A stretch of 43,736 nt of DNA, from positions 66,301-110,036 of the forward strand of contig VHZZ01000374.1 of the NCBI GenBank assembly GCA_009801015.1, given 5' to 3'. A model generated the notes under the pieces. That model worked only from the letters and a program-made list of their open reading frames with translations, had not been told where the DNA came from and ran no database searches. Source of the DNA: Silene noctiflora (Eukaryota > Streptophyta > Magnoliopsida > Caryophyllales > Caryophyllaceae). A program made the translations under genes and the position numbers. Shown in pieces: positions 10,561-23,231 of this stretch. Position 1 is the stretch's first letter; each line of letters opens with the position of its first letter.

Positions 10561-10945
10561 AATCGTGGCAATTTTGTATCAGGCTAAAATAAACCGTACC
10601 ATGTCGACCCAAGGATTCGCGTGTCCCCTTTCTATCTCTCCCAATCTCCCATTGTCCCCATAATAAGTCAGTCAAAGACAAATCTTCCGAGTCAATCCTG
10701 AATAAAAAAACAAGAGTCGTATTCGCATTTCGCACACAACAAACGTACAATTCCCCCGGAAATCACCTCACCTCACCTCACCCGCCTTTCCTTGTTTCTT
10801 TCTTTCTCTCTCCTTCATCATCTGCGTACTGCGTACTCCTTTGACTCCACTCTCTCTTTCTCTTTCTTATCCTTCAAACTATTCTCTAACAATTCATCTA
10901 CATTTCTTCAATTTCTGGAAATATTACGATTGCGATTTTCTGGAA

Positions 10946-13900
10946 ATGAAGTCGTCGTTTGATAAGCTCAAGAAATTCGCTTTCAATAAAACTGATGTTG
11001 CTAAGGATCGCCGCGATTTTCATCGTCCTTCGAAACTAGACGAACTTGCTCTAGCTTCTGAGGTTTGATTCTTATTCGTTTTTTTTTTTTTTAATTTATG
11101 TTGAATGATTTTTGTTGATAATTCTGATCAAATTAGTTGAAAATATTGTTAGGTAGCAATTTTACTGAAATTGAGAAATTTAGGTGAAAATTATCTGTTC
11201 GAAGGAATTTATACCTGTGGAATTGAAGTTCGTATGTGGTTAATGATCTAAGATTTCTCTCGTAAATGAGTTGCGGTATTACTGAAATGCGCTTTTTAAA
11301 TTGTTAATTGCGAAATTTAGGTGAAAATTATCGGTTCAAAGGAATTTTTACCTGTGGAATTGGAGTTAGTATGTAGTTGAGAGATTCGTCTCGCAAGTGA
11401 ATTGAGATATTACTGAAATGCGTTTTTTTTTATTGTTAGCAATTTGACTGGCAGTTGTGGATTTAGGTAAAAAGTACTGTATGTGATCGAAGCAATTCGT
11501 ACTTCTGGAATTGACGTTAGTATGTAGTTGATAATTCTGCTGGAATTAGCGGAAAATCTTGTTAGGTAGCAAATTGTCTGACCGCGAAGTTTAGTTAAAA
11601 TTATCTATTCGAAGCAATTCTTATCTACGGAATTATAGTTAGCATGTAGTTGATGATTCTGCTGTCATTAGCGGAAAGTCTCGTTAGGTAGCAAGTTTAC
11701 TGATAGTGCATCGAAGGATTCATACTGGTAGAATTGAAGTTAATAGAATGATCTAAGATTCGTCTTGTAAATGAGTTGAGATGTTACTGAAACGCGTTTT
11801 TTAATTGTGAGCAGTTTGATTGACAGAGCGAACTTTAGGTGAAAAGTATCTATACGAAGCAATTCGTATCTACAGAATTGAAGTTAGTATGTAGTTGATG
11901 ATTGATTAACTGAAAATCTTGTTAGCAGCTATTTTACTGAGTGCAAATTTTAAGTAATAGTATCTACTCGAAGGAATTCGTACCTGTGAATTGAAGTTAG
12001 TATGTAGTTAATGATCTAAGAATCATCTTGTAAATGAGTGGAGATATTACTCAAATGAGTTATTTTTTATTGTTAGCAATTTGTCTGACAGTACGAAATT
12101 TAGGTTGCAAGATTCTATACGAAGCAATTCGTACCTATGAAATTGAAGTTAGTATGTAGTTGATGATCAGAGTTTTCTACTCCCTCTGCCCGGGTCAATT
12201 CTTAATGTTTGCTTTTGCCATAAAGACCAAGGATATGAGAGATGACATGCTTTTAAAAATGTGAAAAGTGAAGTAGAAACTTGCGCATGTAAAAAATTGC
12301 CAACTTATATATGCGTAAAACAGAAATGTAAAGAAATGACTATCGAGACTCCCACATAAGGAAAATATAAAGAATTGATCTGAACAGAGGGACTACTTGT
12401 TAGCAATTTGATTGAGTGGACTGACAGTGCGATATTTAGGTAGAAAGTATATATATGTAGCATTATTTACCTGCAGAATTGATGTTAGTTTATAGCTAAT
12501 GATCGAAGATTCATTTTGTAAGTGAGTTAAGACACGAGTAATTACTACAATTATTTTCTTTTGAATAGTTATGAGATAGTTTAATTGGAAGAGATGGGAG
12601 TAAATACGTAGGTATAATTGAAGTTACGGCGAGAAGGTTTGGGAAAATGCGAGAAACAGGAAATGATTAGGGTAATACTCTTTGGCAGGAGATGAAGGAC
12701 ATGCGGAATTGCTATGATAGTTTGCTCTCTGCTGCTGCAGCAACTGCAAACTCTGCATATGGTATGTTGGTAACATTGTGAATTGATTTGGATGAAGTTC
12801 GTGATTTTTACTTGTGAGTTGTGTGTTATCATTGTTACTATTATTCTCTTTTTATGTGATAAGAAAGTTTTACTCGTACAAGTATTATGTCATGGAGAGG
12901 TTTGGGGATCAAGCTTTTGAACACAAATATTCACAGTTTACTACGACTGTGTACCAATAAACCTTTTCTGATGATCATTCTAGGAAAAAAAACTCCAGAA
13001 AGCTTATGAGACCGCTTATGATCATACTCACCTTTTAAACTCAAAGTGGCTAAGAGCCATATTGAATAAGATCAAGAACTTGATTTATGTCATTATCTTG
13101 GGTGGCCAATCTTATCTCTTGAACGATATTACTGCAATACTTCAAAAAGCTCCTTCTCGCGGGATAAAATTGTATTTGGAGTTATTGTTTTGGGCCGGCC
13201 AAATATGGAAATTGCATTAGATTTACATTGAGTGTGCACTGAATCACAATATAAGAACCACATACAATTTAGGACAATTATTCCCCCATATTACAAAGCT
13301 TAGTTTGGAGAGGCGTAGGGTGCTAAGGCTGAAGCAACGAGGCACAAGGCACATGCCTTTTGGATGCAAGGCGCCCCATTTTTGCTAACAAATTTATATT
13401 TTCCAAATAAAATTTTGGGCAATGATACTGTTTTTAGGGGGTTTCATGTTAGCAAACATGTAAAGGAGTAAAAGTTAGGAGTAACGGGGAAAAGAAATGG
13501 CATAATAATCGATCTAGGAGAAAAACGTATGGAAAGTGCGTACTACTGAGTCTCGTTAGGTGAGCCTTATCTAAAAGGCACACCTAAAATGCACCGAGAC
13601 GTTTTTGCTCGTGCCTCATAGTGAAGTACTATTCTTTCTCCTAGTTTGAATATCTATGCACCCAGGCCATGGTATTAATCATCGGCTGTTACAAAAATTG
13701 CTGATACTGTAAAAGTTGTAAATGGCTGCTATGAATAGCCTGTATTTGGCTGATAAAACCCACAATTTGCCGATACATGACTGACGCAAGGCCTTAAACT
13801 TCTGAAACTTGGACCACTCCGACTTATATAATTGTTACAAAAAAAGTTTTGATGACCTACCACGTAGAATTTGCCATCGTGTCATATGTCTGCTAGACTA

Positions 13901-16900
13901 TTACTGGATTTATGGCTGTTACATTAATCATGACCAACACCTCGATACAATGTCATGGTTTTACCCTAATAGTTTAACTAGTTGTATATTGAAACTTTTG
14001 AAATAGAGGTAGAGCATATGAATATATCTTAGCCTTTTGAGCAAAAGTGCAAACCAACAGCCGTGCTACTCATTTTTCTATGGGTACATTTGAACTGTTT
14101 GATAGAGAATCCTTGGAAAGCTCCTCTAGATAGTTATATTCTGCGTAAAAGTATAGGCTTGTGTAATAACTTTATAGAGATGTCCACAGTCCACCCGAGT
14201 CTTTAATTCAGATTGACTTGCTTTCAAACTAACTGGCTAAGGGGATGACATTCTTTCAATATAAAGAGATTTTAACCTTTCTTAGTTTTTTAGCATAGGT
14301 GGTTGTGATTCATTTTGCCGCACTAGCTTCATGCTTCTTTTTTTCTCCCCAAAAGACGCACATTGTTATTGCGATGACTTTTTTTTTTTTTTTTTTTTTT
14401 TTTATGATTGAATAAAGCAAACGACTCTTTAAGTTGGTCACGTTATTGTAAAGTAGCTTTCATAATTCTTGTCAAAATTTCCATTAGGAGTCATTAGAAA
14501 ATGGCCTCTCTGTGTTTATATAACATAGAGGTATGGTTAAGTACATTGGGCCCTCTACCCTGGGGACTCTAGGTAATGTTGTTGAACAATATTATTGGTT
14601 GATTTTCTCATGTTAAATAGATTATCATTTCGTTGCTGTGAAACATTGCAATTTCTAGACTGTCTACTAACTTCAACTGTCATTGCAGAGTTTTCCGAGT
14701 CTCTACGAGAAATGGGTGCCTGTCTACATGACAAAGCTGATTTGTGCAAGGATAACGAGAGTAGTATGTATCTAACATGTTCCTAGCTAAAAGTCAAAAT
14801 CTATAGGTTTTCTTTCCGAAAGAAAGTCTAACACTATAGTTGCAGCTAATAGTATGTATCTGAGTCCAGCTTTCCCTCTTTTATGTCAACAGTTTTTATT
14901 TTGTAACTTCTGGGTATACTGTTGATTCGTACCAATTTATGAGAACTGTGGTACTGTGAACATGATTTGGGCTGGATTATGGTTCCTTAAACACTTTAGT
15001 TTAGTAGTGGGTACAGCTTGACATTTGGCAGTGAAAATGGAGTTTTGCCACTTTTGTGAAATAGTTTTCTGCTGATGGCATATACTGCGATGAATTGTAA
15101 TGCTCTGAATGTTGTAGGCTTGTGGCTGACACTTTCTTAACTGTTGGCAGAAAAGGCATTGGTGATGCTGGGAGAGATTCAATTTGAACTTCAGAAACTT
15201 GTTGACATTTATGTAAGTAGTAGTTGTGATGGCTGTTTCGGTTTTTAGTGGTCGTCTCTTGTGTAATGTTGGCTTTCTTTGAACCATGTGATGATCTAGC
15301 TGTTCACTTTTTTTTTCCAGCGTTCCCATATATTCCTCACCATCACGAACCCATCTGAATCTCTTCTCAATCAACTTCAGACTGTGCAGGTTTGCGACCA
15401 TTTTCAGTAATTAGTTCAACTAATGATTGTGATGAAAATAAAGCAAATTAGCTCACTAACAGGCCACACTCCTTTCCATGGAGGTGTGCATGATGGCACA
15501 TGTAGCGGAGTCAAAGTCAGTAGAGATTGTAGTCTAATTGTTAGGTCTTACTACTTAAAAGGAGAAAAATTTAAATAGAGAGAAACAACAGGTTTGGATT
15601 GTTGCAGTTGTCAAACTAGTCTTATATATTCAGCTTAGAGTGCACCCGAACCCAACCCAAACCTGAGCTGAACGTTCTGTTTGGCAATTCTAGTTGATGA
15701 ACTCTCCAGCTGCTCCATTTTTCACTTATTATTTCAAAGGGAGAAAATATCTTGGAGCTGAGTATCAGTTTTGGTGTTTGAGTTTGAAACCTTTGGAATT
15801 GTAACTAATATGAAATTGTGCAGAAAGGTTGGTATATATTGGCCAATGGAGATTTTAGAGTTTCGGTGATGTATTGCTCACTTCAAAATGGTGTTGACTG
15901 GTGAGGTGTTTGTGCTAGGCAACTGTTGGCGATACAGTACTTAAAATGCATGTCGCAACTCACAACAGTAAACAATTCATTATTTAGCATGGTCGGTCAT
16001 GACGGTCAATACATGATAACTTACTTTTTGCAAAGTAAAAAAAGTTCTTCATGGTGTTAGGGACCATGGAAAAACGCCTACATTTAGAGGGTGACTGTAA
16101 TGTTGGAAGACCATGAGGTTGGGCTATTCGGTTTTCCAATCTGAGTAGAGTTATCATATAGCAGAGTCATCTGATGTGTTCAACTGGTTGGTCTTAAGTA
16201 GCATGAACCCATAAGTATGGGACACACACATGAATTTGGAAAAACGTATGATACAAGTTAGAGGACATCAATGTAGAGTCTGGGATGTATATCTTGCTAC
16301 AACAACATTACCCTACTGCTTCAATGGCTATTGCATATGACGGGATAAGGGATTTGGGGTGTATTCAATTGTTCCCCATGTGGAAAAAAACAGAGATGTT
16401 TTCTTTTGATGACACGGAATGAAAATTGTGTTGGATTGTGTATCTTGCCATGGGAACTTGAATTTTACCATCCTTTAACATCTTGACTTATGACAGCCAT
16501 GTTATTTGTCTACTTGTTAGATTTTTGCTTTGTGTATGCTTCTTCCATATAAATTGAGTGAAGGTCGCTCATTGGTTGCCTATTATTCCCTCCGTCCCAA
16601 TCATTTGTTTATCTTTGATTAAAATACTCCTCAAAAAAAAAAAAAGGTAAAATAAATGATTGGGCTGGGAGTACTTCTTTATATCCAAGCTCCTGACTGC
16701 GAGTGTCTTTCCTTTTACTAATATAGGAGATGAAGCAGCAGTGTGATGAGAAAAGGTATGAACCTTGTCTACATAAGGTCTCTTTTTCCTCATTTCCACT
16801 TCCCTTTTCCCAACAATTTTAAGTTGTCTTTAAACTAGAAAATGGTATGCAGAACCGTATACGAATACATGCTGGCACAACAGCGAGAGAAAGGACGATC

Positions 16901-19900
16901 AAAAGGTGGAAAAGGTGAAAGTTTTTCTATGGATCAGTTGAAGCAAGCCCATACTGAATATGAAGAGGAAGCAACACTGTGTGTTTTCCGGCTGAAGTCT
17001 TTAAAGCAAGGACAGACTCGATGTCTTCTAACACAAGCGACTCGGCATCATACAGCTCAGGTTTCTCTGATAGCTTCTGCATGACAATCAATACCAATAA
17101 TTAATAATTGGTCTGCTACTAGAATTTCTTATACGGAGTTTGATATAAGGGATTACTTTGTTTGAGTGACAGTTAAACTTCTTCAGAAAGGGACTCAATT
17201 CGCTCAAGGCAGTTGACCCACATCTGAAGTTGATCACTGAAAAGCATCATATAGACTATCAACTTAGAGAGCTTGATGATAATGATGATGGAGAAGAAGT
17301 GGGAGGGAACGCTTATGTTTCGAATGATAATGGAGAGTTAGGTTTTGACTATCGGCCACAAAAACTTGGAACTGAAGCTATGGCAACATCAAGGAACTCA
17401 ATGGAGGTGAGCATCTGATGGCAAGAAAAGGACTTTTGAGTAAAATGGCTTTCTTGACTTCCATTCCGCATGATCAATTTTATGATTGTTTGAATGCAGC
17501 AGGAGGGAAGGGTGGGAGGGCGATTGAGGGGAGGGGAGGGGTGGGGATGAAGGGAGCTTTTGGTTTTCCCTCAAAATATTTTCTGTTGTAGTGATTTTAG
17601 TCTAGCTGCTACTAGAGTACAAGGGTAAATGGATCCCTTTATTTCACTCCAACACAATTCCTTGTCCAAAACAAGGGAAATGTTTTACTTCCTTTCCCTA
17701 GCCTCTTTTTCCCACCAAATTCTTTCACCTAAACAATGGATCAAATTGATAACACCTTGTTAGAATTTGCACGTGTTATTTGGTACTTCCTCCCATTTTG
17801 ATTGTTCTTCCTACTTTCCTTTTTAGTTCCATTTTCTTTGGCCTTTCACTGGGAAAGGGAGGGGAGAGAAGGGGAGGGGGAATGGGGTGGTGGGTGTTTG
17901 GATACAATTTCCCTCCAAATCTTGCCTATTGTGGAGAGATTTTGATTAGGCTTTGAGGAGGGAAATTGGATCCCTCCAAATCTCTCCCCCTCCATTTCGC
18001 TCCACCCTCATTTGCTATCCAAACAAGGGATTTTAAATCCCCTACTCTCCCTCCCTTGCTTTTCTCTCCAAATCCTTCAATCTAAACACACCCTAATGGA
18101 AAATCACCATAATCATCAAAGCAACACCCCAAATCACCACCACTCAGCCATCAAATCGCCACTTCATACCTCTAAACCATGTGCGCATGATTGCTCGCCC
18201 TATCATGAGTTTGACTTGCGCTCTAAACTTTTTGAGAAAGACCGGAGACACCACTACAGCCATTGATTCTCCAACCTTGTTTCTGGTCAATTTTCTTCCC
18301 CTTCTCTCCACTGTTTCGGATCAGCACCCTCTTGCCGGTCTCCCAACACCCTCTCCTCTTTCTCTCTTGTAGATGAAACATGAACCATAAACACTATCCT
18401 TCCCTAGCACCAATTCAAGCCTCGTCTACCACTTTCTTTTCTTTCTTGATCTAGTGATGCTATGTGGGGCTCGTCTCCATCATCATGGCTTCGTGGTCAT
18501 TGTCATGCTGTCCTTTGTTGTCCTCCGATCTGGTGGTGGATGGAGTGTTGGGGACTTGGGGCTAAAATGGAATTTAGTTTATGAACTTCCCTTCCATTCC
18601 CTCCTCAATGTTCTATTTTTGGTCAGCATTACATTTTTATGTGTGCCTTGTCTCATATTCTTACCTATTTGGCTATTTCCATTGTTCATATCACATTTTT
18701 TGTGGTTTTGTAGTTTTTCTCACTCCATTAATTTTTTACTTTTTTTTGCTAAACTAAAAGGTGGCTTTATTATTTCGGCTATGAATGCCTTGAAAACAGT
18801 CCCAATGTTGTACATGATTAACCTTTTATCACATTTTCTTTTAGTGAGACGGTATTCTTAGTTAATGGGAGTAATAAATGAATGTGAATAGTACGTCATT
18901 TAGTCATTACTAGTAAAATACGGTCAATTATTTATCAGATATATAAATGTTTACGTATTAAAAGGAGGGAATAGTAGTTCCCCATTTACAGCATGGCACA
19001 GGGCTTCTTAAATCATAGGGACAGCCCTGAGTAGGGCCAAGTTACTATGAAGAAATAATGAAAGGTGTCATTGTCCCCATGATCGCAATGAGCTATTATT
19101 CTCTGAAAACTTTTGCGTTGGTGCCCTAGTTTCATGATATATTTCAGTATATGAACTTATGAAGCAGCAAGCCTCTGATTTTTATGCTACTTTGTGTCCA
19201 TGTTTTCATGAGTTGTCTACAGCTAGCCCCACCTCTCCTGCAACATGTTTGTTATTGGTCATTTTACCCACCAAATTTGCTAGATAAGTGGTGGTCATGT
19301 TCTTTGTTTTTCTCGCTGATTTAAACAAAGGATTTTGACTAAGGCTGTTTTGATGATTTTTTCTGTTGTTTCAGCTGGACCAGGAAGAGGAGTTGATTAC
19401 CAAACAATCAACAATCGAAACTACTGAGGTATTTCACATTTTCTTTTTTGTGAATTAGCAATAAATATGCTTCGGTCCTGAATTTTAGAGGGTTCTCTGT
19501 GATTGCAGTTCAGACTTGAGAAAGTTCAAGGTGATTCACAGATGCTAGACAGTGAGCCTCAAACAAATAACTACAGCCACTCTGCGCCCATCATTGCAGA
19601 GAAGAAATTGGATCCTGCTGAGAGGATAAGACGAATGCGTCCCTCCCATACGCTGAAGCTTCGTACATACGTACTGCCTACCCCTGACGATGCAAAGACT
19701 TCCACTTCTACCCGAACAAGTTCAGTTCCTCGTGTAAGGCCGAATAGCCGCTCTGATCAAAATATATGGCACTCATCTCCTCTTGAAACTAAAATGAACA
19801 ATAGAGATTCAAAGGAGGATATCGAAGGCTCGACTCGGCTGCCTCCTTTAGCTGACGCACTTCCTTCTCGACAAAGCGATGCTATTGGATCATCTGATTA

Positions 19901-20435
19901 TAAGAAAATAAAAAGGCAAGCTTTCTCGGATCCTATAAGCAGTAAATCACCTCACTCCATGAAACCTGGCTTATCTGCAAGTGGGCCCCTTTCTGCTTCT
20001 GAGCTTCCTTTACGGGCCTCTGACCCTATATCCCAGCCTTTGCTACCTCGGCCATCATCTCCGAAAGCTTCACATCGTTCTCCTCCATCAGTATCGCCAC
20101 CAAAACTTAGTGAGCTTCATGAACTTCCAAGGCCACCGGGTACCATCTCCAGTAAATCTGGTGCATCTTTGGGGCCCAGTGGGTCTACTGTTCCTTCAAC
20201 GTCAATGAACAAGGAGTTTACAGTGAAAAATAAAACCACATTTGGTGCCTCTAATACAGCATCTCCCTTGCCGATTCCCCCATTAACTATTTCACGGAAT
20301 TTATCGATACCTTCTAGCCAATATAGAGCCCAGGCATCAAGTGCCCCAAAGAACGCCGAGTCTTCTCAGATTGAAAATGATATTACTTCTCCTCCTTTGA
20401 CGCCTATGTCTCTAGCAAATGCTAATGCAGTATAA
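10946..20435 (+). CDS. BAR-domain protein of the At2g33490 type (615 aa, ten exons)
   Basis: Exons: 10946-11062, 12689-12761, 14689-14763, 15151-15212, 15321-15389, 16727-16755, 16853-17060, 17173-17406, 19375-19428 and 19509-20435; every junction is GT-AG and the joined frame is open. The ATG is the first one in the leader. Residues from about 25 to 230 form the helical BAR region, with signature stretches CYDSLLSAAAATANSAYEFSE, MLGEIQFELQKLVD, the TITNPSESLL-like segment, QCDEKR.VYEYM and the LKSLKQGQ segment. Such domains bind and bend membranes as dimers. The last exon encodes a long Ser/Pro-rich, probably disordered tail with a conserved basic PAERIRRMRPS..LKLRTYVLPTP motif. The Arabidopsis homologue is annotated only as a hydroxyproline-rich or BAR-domain protein, so the cellular role is open. 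Introns are large and repeat-laden (intron 1, 2 and 8). Confidence 0.9.
11100..12540 (+). repeat. Degenerate tandem repeat filling intron 1 of the BAR-protein gene
   Basis: The core GAATTGAAGTTAGTATGTAG, often followed by TTGATGAT, recurs nine times, starting near 11221, 11360, 11510, 11631, 11732, 11877, 11990, 12141 and 12477. Longer shared words such as GAAGCAATTCGTACCT and AAATTTAGGTGAAAA lie between the cores. Spacing ranges from 101 to 151 bp; the last step is longer because a Stowaway-type MITE sits in it. The array occupies most of the intron and does not extend into exons. Confidence 0.8.
12180..12393. mobile_element. Stowaway-type MITE (214 bp) inside the intron 1 repeat
   Basis: Terminal inverted repeats begin CTCCCTCTG...TCAATTCTT and its complement AAGAATTGA...CAGAGGGAC. 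TA dinucleotides flank it at 12178-12179 and 12394-12395, the target duplication of Tc1/mariner-type MITEs. It splits the tandem repeat, so it is younger than the array. Confidence 0.85.
13300..13640. repeat. Dispersed-repeat remnant in intron 2 of the BAR-protein gene
   Basis: Ends are rich in AGGCAC/GCGCC words: GAGGCACAAGGCACATGCC near 13339, and AAAAGGCACACC with GTGCCTCATAG near 13574-13620. The middle is AT-rich. This word usage recurs in scattered plant repeats. Class and boundaries are not resolved. Confidence 0.35.
14379..14403. repeat. Poly(T) run of 25 bases in intron 2
   Basis: A homopolymer run of 25 T in intron 2 of the BAR-protein gene. It could be the tail of a retroposon inserted on the minus strand, but no such body was recognised beside it. 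Length may be unreliable in the assembly. Confidence 0.7.
16586..16671. mobile_element. Short Stowaway-type MITE in intron 5 (86 bp)
   Basis: Ends are TCCCTCCGTCCCAATCATTT and the complement AAATGATTGGGCTGGGAG. TA dinucleotides flank it at 16584-16585 and 16672-16673. Its ends match the element at 23142-23231, so both belong to one family. It contains a 13-A run. Confidence 0.8.
17500..18092. mobile_element. G-rich/C-rich fold-back repeats in intron 8
   Basis: G-run-rich stretches at 17505-17560 and 17850-17900 are each followed by a C/T-rich complementary-type stretch (around 17690-17730 and 17970-18065). The second unit has GTTTGGATA (17904) against its complement TATCCAAAC (18017), and a right end TCTAAACACACCCTA. 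This looks like two non-autonomous fold-back (possibly hAT-like) elements side by side. Exact boundaries were not fixed. The strings GGGGAGGGGAGGGGTGGGG at 17528-17546 and a similar one near 17870 can form G-quadruplexes. Confidence 0.5.
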
Positions 20436-22860
20436 GCATCTCCAATGTGGGATTCGATATGACAACATAAAGGTATTTGTTTAAACCCTCAATTAATATA
20501 GTTTTTGTGTAGAATTCTGATACTTCTGCTTGCTAGATCTTTTTGTCACATTAAATGCTTTATCTATTTGGTTCTTTAATCTCACATTAAACATTAGAGC
20601 TTCCCCACGTTGTCAAACAATGGTAAAATATGGATCTCACATTGCGCCATATTGTAACTTTCCATTTTTCTTTTTTCGTTCCTCAAATGCTCACCTGAAC
20701 CCAACCTCAACTAGAAAGTACAGTTGCTTTGCCTTCCCATTGACAGTGAGATCACTGTTGCTTGAAGGTCCTGGTCACCTACTGTAGCCATAACTTATTT
20801 TGTGAATCGCATTTACTGGCGGATCACATGTTTCATCACTTCATGTACGTTGAGCACTTAGGCATTTCTGAGCTCAGATGCTGTTGATTGTTTCATATAT
20901 TTTCGGCATGGTATTAAATCTCGTTTCAAGACCATAATGCAGCCGATATCGACTCAAAAACGGCCTTTGTAACATTCTAAACTTTTAACTATTTGATCGT
21001 GATTCAGTGTCATGAGCTGGATTTCATTCCACCGCCTGGATCGATTTGTTTCTTTGTACATCACACCACAATTAAGTAATGTAAGGATTAGATGTTCTAG
21101 ATGTTCCACAATTTAGCATTTTTTCATTTTCTTGTTCTTGTTCTTGTTCTTGTTGCTGTACATTTACTCCAATTGGTTTCTTTGAAGGTGTCCTAATTAC
21201 CCTCTGTAAAATTTCGTCTCCAGTAATCCTGATTGCCGTAATAGTTTTAACATTCGTTTTCCACAGGTGGGAGAAGCTATAATGTTTCCCATGACGAGAA
21301 ATTTTATTCACATGGAAGGGGTCTTTACCCTCCTCTCGTAAAGGGCATAACTCTGTAGATATATTAGGTGCCCTGAGGTGAGTATCATATAACTCCAGAT
21401 TTCACTCATTAGTTTTAGTCTTCCACATAGATGATGTTCATGTTCGGGGAAGCTGTACGTAAGAACTTGTAACAATTCCCCATTTTTCTTTCAAAGTGAA
21501 TAATTTATTTTGTTTCCTTCATATTGATAGGGTTTTAATCCAAGGATAATAATAGGGTGTCACCAAGTCAGTGAAAATAAAGTTTCCGATAAGGTCATAG
21601 GATATGAACAAATCCCATATGGTTTTGTGCTGTGAATATGATGCAATTATAACTATGAATTTTTGCAGAATAATCTGCATACAGTTTTTAGATAAACCAT
21701 GTTCACACCACATTGCTAAAATATACTACCGTGTATGTTGTGATTGCGGATGTGGTTGATCTCTTCATTCTGATTAAAATCCGAAATCCTTTTTTAGCGG
21801 TAAGGTGCAAACTCATTGAATGATCTTCGATAATGAAAGAATAAAGATATCCTGTGTTGTTTGGTAACTGCTATTTTTCGCCCATAACCAAAAGAAGCTG
21901 TAACAATGATGGCTATCCCCACATTAGCCAACGTCACCCCCTCACGGCCTTCTCATTCTTTGACAATGGCATAAATCGCGGATGTGAGATGGTGGTGGTG
22001 GCGAGACGAATCGACTCAGTAAGTTCTGTAAAGAAACTTACTAACATTTGTACAGAGCTGAGTAACTTAATGAAGGAGCTTTGTGAAAGCCTTATAAGTT
22101 TCACGAACAGCTCAATGATACACGACTCGACAAGGCTAAAAGCATTGTAACAACTTAACAAGTCTTCGAAGTATAATCAAACAATTGAAGCGTATGTTGA
22201 TTCGATTGTAATACACACCGATAACAAAATCCGTTAACACTTAACAATTGGTCTCTCTTAAGAATAAAACGGGTTAAATGTTCGGTTGTAATACACACCG
22301 ATAAGACAATTACTTTGTTAATCCCTAAAAACTTTCTTTTTGTCAAATAAATATTATTATTTCCGTCTTAATCGCTGTTGTTAGAATTATTATTTATGTA
22401 AAAAGCGTTTGGCCGTCCGCCCGTCCCAAACATAAGAGTAGTAGCGATCACGAAGTGTGACATTTCCTTTTCTTTTGAAAAGTTCAGCGTATGCCGTATA
22501 CGTTAGACGTTAGACGTGAGTCCCAATTCCCAAGTCGTAGCAACGTCTACACCATCAGTTTTCAGGTGTGGGGCCTCATTACTCCCTATCTGGCTATCTC
22601 ACCTCCAAAATACAGTAATTTTGTAATTATTTCCCCGATTATTCATTTTCATCTAATAAAAACAAACAAACAAACAAAATATACAAAGTCATCAGTCACT
22701 GAAATTTATGTATGTATGTGTGTGTTTACTGTGTGTTTGTGTATCCCCATTCTATTCATCTTCATCTCTTCACCGCTTTCTCTCTCTCTTCCTTCACCTC
22801 TTTTCTCTCTCTTAATTCTTCTTTTCAATCATTTTCCTAAGCTGCCAACGTCATCTTTTT
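20436..22860. other. Intergenic region and kinase-gene leader
   Basis: The first part is the 3' UTR of the BAR-protein gene; an extra 3' UTR intron is possible after 20471 but not shown. A TTCTTG microsatellite lies at about 21130-21153. Two direct copies of a 22-bp stretch with GTAATACACACCGATAA lie at 22202-22223 and 22282-22303. A CT-rich leader-like stretch at 22760-22845 precedes a good splice donor at 22864, so the kinase transcript probably starts in or before it. No independent gene could be supported. Confidence 0.5.
22202..22303. repeat. Pair of ~22-bp direct repeats, 80 bp apart
   Basis: TTGTAATACACACCGATAA occurs at about 22206-22224 and 22286-22304 with near-identical flanks. 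It may be the trace of a small element or a local duplication. Nothing else identifies it. Confidence 0.6.
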
Positions 22861-22964
22861 CAGGTATTTTACATTTATTCTACCTTTTTCTACTTTCTGT
22901 TGCTTTTAATCTTTAAGCTTGTATTTGTGTGAAATGAGCTAAAAGGGGCATTATAATCGAGAGG

Positions 22965-23030
22965 GAGGGAAATTCGAACCTGAGACCTATTGTCCAGAAT
23001 AACTCCGCTTTAATCACTAGGCAAAGACAT
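22965..23030 (-). repeat. tRNA-derived (SINE-like) remnant
   Basis: On the minus strand, TGCCTAGTGATTAAAGC (23023-23007) resembles the Pol III A box, and GGTTCGAAT (22980-22972) matches the B box, about 35 bp apart. The sequence does not fold into a proper tRNA, and no full SINE body or tail was found. Confidence 0.45.
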
Positions 23031-23141
23031 CTTCGATAGTTAAGGCTTATATTTGTGATGGTTAAATGACTGAAAGTTTGATTATTTGCTTCTTTTGAGG
23101 TCTTATTAATGGATTTCTGAAACTAATTACTTTGGCTGTTA

Positions 23142-23231
23142 CTCTTTCCGTCTCAATTATTTGTTTAACTTTTATATTCATCGGAAGAGGTATTTTAATG
23201 AAAGGTAAACAAATGATTGGGACGGAAGGAG
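23142..23231. mobile_element. Short Stowaway-type MITE (90 bp)
   Basis: Terminal inverted repeats pair CTCTTTCCGTCTCAATTATT with the complement of CAAATGATTGGGACGGAAGG. TA flanks lie at 23140-23141 and 23232-23233. Same family as 16586-16671. Confidence 0.85.

Larger units (their letters stand above)
8704..10745. other. Intergenic region between the GDPD and BAR-protein genes
   Basis: The first few hundred bases are the GDPD 3' UTR; no clear poly(A) signal was identified. From about 9397 to 9709 there is a small non-autonomous repeat. From about 10240 to 10560 there is a GC-rich degenerate repeat of CGTGCC/GGCACG words. No protein gene was recognised; the short open frames have no family features. 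Confidence 0.6.

Noticed and set aside
10197..10750. Minus-strand open frames near 10197-10403 and 10559-10750
   Set aside because: The first is produced by the GC-rich CGTGCC-type repeat and the second lies over the promoter region of the BAR-protein gene; neither resembles a protein family.
14937..15401. 154-aa minus-strand open frame
   Set aside because: It runs antisense through exons 4 and 5 of the BAR-protein gene and their introns and has no recognisable domain.
18012..18861. Plus-strand open frames of 84, 63 and 135 aa inside intron 8 of the BAR-protein gene
   Set aside because: They lie in or next to fold-back repeats, have repetitive His/Leu/Phe-rich composition and no family signals. 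The exon structure skips this region cleanly.
21854..22150. 98-aa plus-strand open frame with a coiled-looking C-terminal half
   Set aside because: No family match could be recognised, an antisense frame of similar length overlaps it, and no promoter, splice or codon evidence supports it. It could be a decayed fragment.
22491..22916. 141-aa open frame before the kinase gene
   Set aside because: It runs through the CT-rich leader and across a likely splice donor; the translation is Ser/Leu/Phe-rich low complexity.
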